A stretch of 6,581 nt of DNA from Mesorhizobium sp. (GTDB lineage Bacteria > Pseudomonadota > Alphaproteobacteria > Rhizobiales > Rhizobiaceae), in contig JAUYMV010000558.1 of the NCBI GenBank assembly GCA_030698645.1, forward strand, positions 1 through 6,581. The letters are read 5' to 3'. Below are positions 5,409-6,581 of the stretch, one piece after another (position 1 is the first letter of the stretch; each line of letters opens with the position of its first letter). A program made the translations under genes and the position numbers. The notes under the pieces were generated by a model, which made no database searches, was not told the DNA's origin, and saw only the letters and a program-made list of their open reading frames with translations.

Positions 5409-6581
5409 ATGAAACATTGGCAATCACCGGCGGCAGGACGCGCGGCAGCGAAGTCGCTGCTGCTGGCCATCGCCTCGGCGATCGCCGTCATTGGCTTCGT
5501 CGCGTCGTCGGCGGCCTCTCCGCGCATCTGCAGGCAGCTCGAATCCCAGCTTGCCGGCTTGTCCGTCAACACTGGCGATTCCGGCCAGGCGCGCAAATAT
5601 GACCGCGCCATTGAGGCGCAGCAGGAGCAGATCGACAAGGCGGAGCGCCAGCTGCGCCGTGCCGGCTGCGGCGGCGGCCTGTCGATCTTCGGCCGTTCGG
5701 GCGGATCGGCCTGCGACGCGATCGAAGGCGCGATCGACCGGATGGAACGAAACCTGATGAGCCTGCAGCGCAAGCGCGCGCAGCTGGGCGGCGGCGATTC
5801 GCGCCGCGAGCGCGCGCGCCTGCTGGCGTCGATCGACGCCAATGGCTGCCGCGAAGCGCCCAGCGCCCGCCAGTTGCCGACCGAAATGGCGACGCGGGAC
5901 GGCCGCCGTTCGCTTTTCGATCAGCTGTTCGGCGGCGGCGTCTCGCGCAGCCAGACGCTCGACGATTATGAACGGAGCGAACGCGTCCGTACGATCCTCA
6001 ATCCGAACGGCGGGGCGGATAACGGCGTGGACTACAGCGGATTCGGCGGCGGAGCCTACCGAACGCTCTGCGTGCGCACCTGCGACGGTTACTACTTCCC
6101 GATCTCGTATTCGTCCTCGCGCCGCGATTTCGACCGCGACCAGCAGAATTGCGAGACCATGTGCCCGGGAACCGATGTCCGGCTGTTCTCCCACCGCGTC
6201 CCCGACGAGGAATCGGAGAACATGGTCGCAGCCGACGGCACCGCCTACACGGACCTGCCGACGGCCTTCAAATACCGCGATGTGAACTTTTCGCGACCGG
6301 CCACATGCGGCTGCAACCCGGTCAAGAATTTCACGATCATCGGCGGAGACACGGCCGCCGCCCCGGAGAAGCCCGCCGCCGTCGAGCCGCTGCCGGTGCC
6401 GCTGTCCCGACCCGACCCAGCCGCCGACCCGGAATCGCTCGCCAACCGCGACGGCAAGTTCGACGCCGAGACCATCGGACGCTTGCTGAGTTCCAAGCCG
6501 AACGCCGCCGGGGCGACGGCCGAGAAGCGGGTCAGGGTCGTCGGGCCCGCATACCTTCCGGACCCAGAAGCGGCATTAGAT
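5409..6581 (+). CDS. Secreted cysteine-rich protein, DUF2865-like (3'-partial)
   Basis: The frame is open for 391 codons from the ATG at 5409 to the window edge, with no stop seen. The N-terminus has Lys15 followed by a hydrophobic stretch (about 17-34) ending in VASSAAS, a likely Sec signal peptide cut near residue 36. The segments at about 60-86 and 102-127 are rich in Glu, Gln, Arg and Leu and may form a coiled coil. A core at 219-255 has LCVRTCDGYYFPISYS (Cys221, Cys225) and NCETMCPG (Cys248, Cys252), followed by TCGCNP (Cys300, Cys302). This pattern is what I know as DUF2865, found in Hyphomicrobiales with no defined function. Residues 311-345 are Pro/Ala-rich, like a flexible linker. 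All ten cysteines (41, 87, 102, 147, 221, 225, 248, 252, 300, 302) lie after the signal, so periplasmic disulfides are plausible. The Shine-Dalgarno is poor, so the start rests mainly on the signal peptide. The malic enzyme gene ends 140 bp upstream on the same strand. Confidence 0.82.
   Translation, partial: MKHWQSPAAGRAAAKSLLLAIASAIAVIGFVASSAASPRICRQLESQLAGLSVNTGDSGQARKYDRAIEAQQEQIDKAERQLRRAGCGGGLSIFGRSGGSACDAIEGAIDRMERNLMSLQRKRAQLGGGDSRRERARLLASIDANGCREAPSARQLPTEMATRDGRRSLFDQLFGGGVSRSQTLDDYERSERVRTILNPNGGADNGVDYSGFGGGAYRTLCVRTCDGYYFPISYSSSRRDFDRDQQNCETMCPGTDVRLFSHRVPDEESENMVAADGTAYTDLPTAFKYRDVNFSRPATCGCNPVKNFTIIGGDTAAAPEKPAAVEPLPVPLSRPDPAADPESLANRDGKFDAETIGRLLSSKPNAAGATAEKRVRVVGPAYLPDPEAALD

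Overview
The window looks like a piece of chromosome from a GC-rich alphaproteobacterium, most likely in the Hyphomicrobiales (Rhizobiales). The pointers are strong G/C bias at third codon positions, a malic enzyme fused to a phosphotransacetylase-like domain of the kind known from rhizobia, and a secreted protein with the DUF2865-type Cys/Tyr-rich core, which I know mainly from this order. I cannot support a genus. No RNA gene, CRISPR array, insertion sequence or phage gene is visible.

Layout. On the minus strand at the left edge (1-154) lies the N-terminal start of a major facilitator transporter whose reading frame is broken by a TGA at codon 26, so it looks like a pseudogene or carries a sequence error. 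Next on the minus strand (274-1086) is a complete calcineurin-like phosphoesterase of the LpxH/COG2908 type. A divergent intergenic region (1087-1203) separates it from a plus-strand series: an SDR-fold protein with substituted catalytic residues (1204-1983), a fumarylacetoacetate-hydrolase-family enzyme (2045-2890) and a malic enzyme with a C-terminal phosphotransacetylase-like domain (2944-5268). The gaps are only 61 and 53 bp and each start has a good Shine-Dalgarno, so the three may be co-transcribed. After 140 bp with a possible promoter comes a secreted cysteine-rich protein (5409 onward), which stays open to the window edge and is therefore 3'-partial.

How the genes may work together. 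SDR plus FAH-family hydrolase is the enzyme pair used in non-phosphorylative sugar-acid breakdown (oxidation of a 2-keto-3-deoxy acid, then hydrolysis to pyruvate and a second small acid). Malic enzyme also feeds pyruvate, so a carbon-catabolic theme is plausible. This remains inference, because the SDR lacks the usual Tyr and Lys and no dehydratase or transporter of such a pathway is in view. The phosphoesterase and the DUF2865-like protein point instead to envelope functions and are probably separate units.

I did not find a convincing new multi-gene system. The points most worth a second look are the interrupted transporter, the SDR with Ser/Arg in place of Tyr/Lys next to the FAH enzyme, the secreted ten-cysteine protein, and a tiny ORF at 5309-5341 that begins with the MCGIVG signature of class II glutamine amidotransferases.
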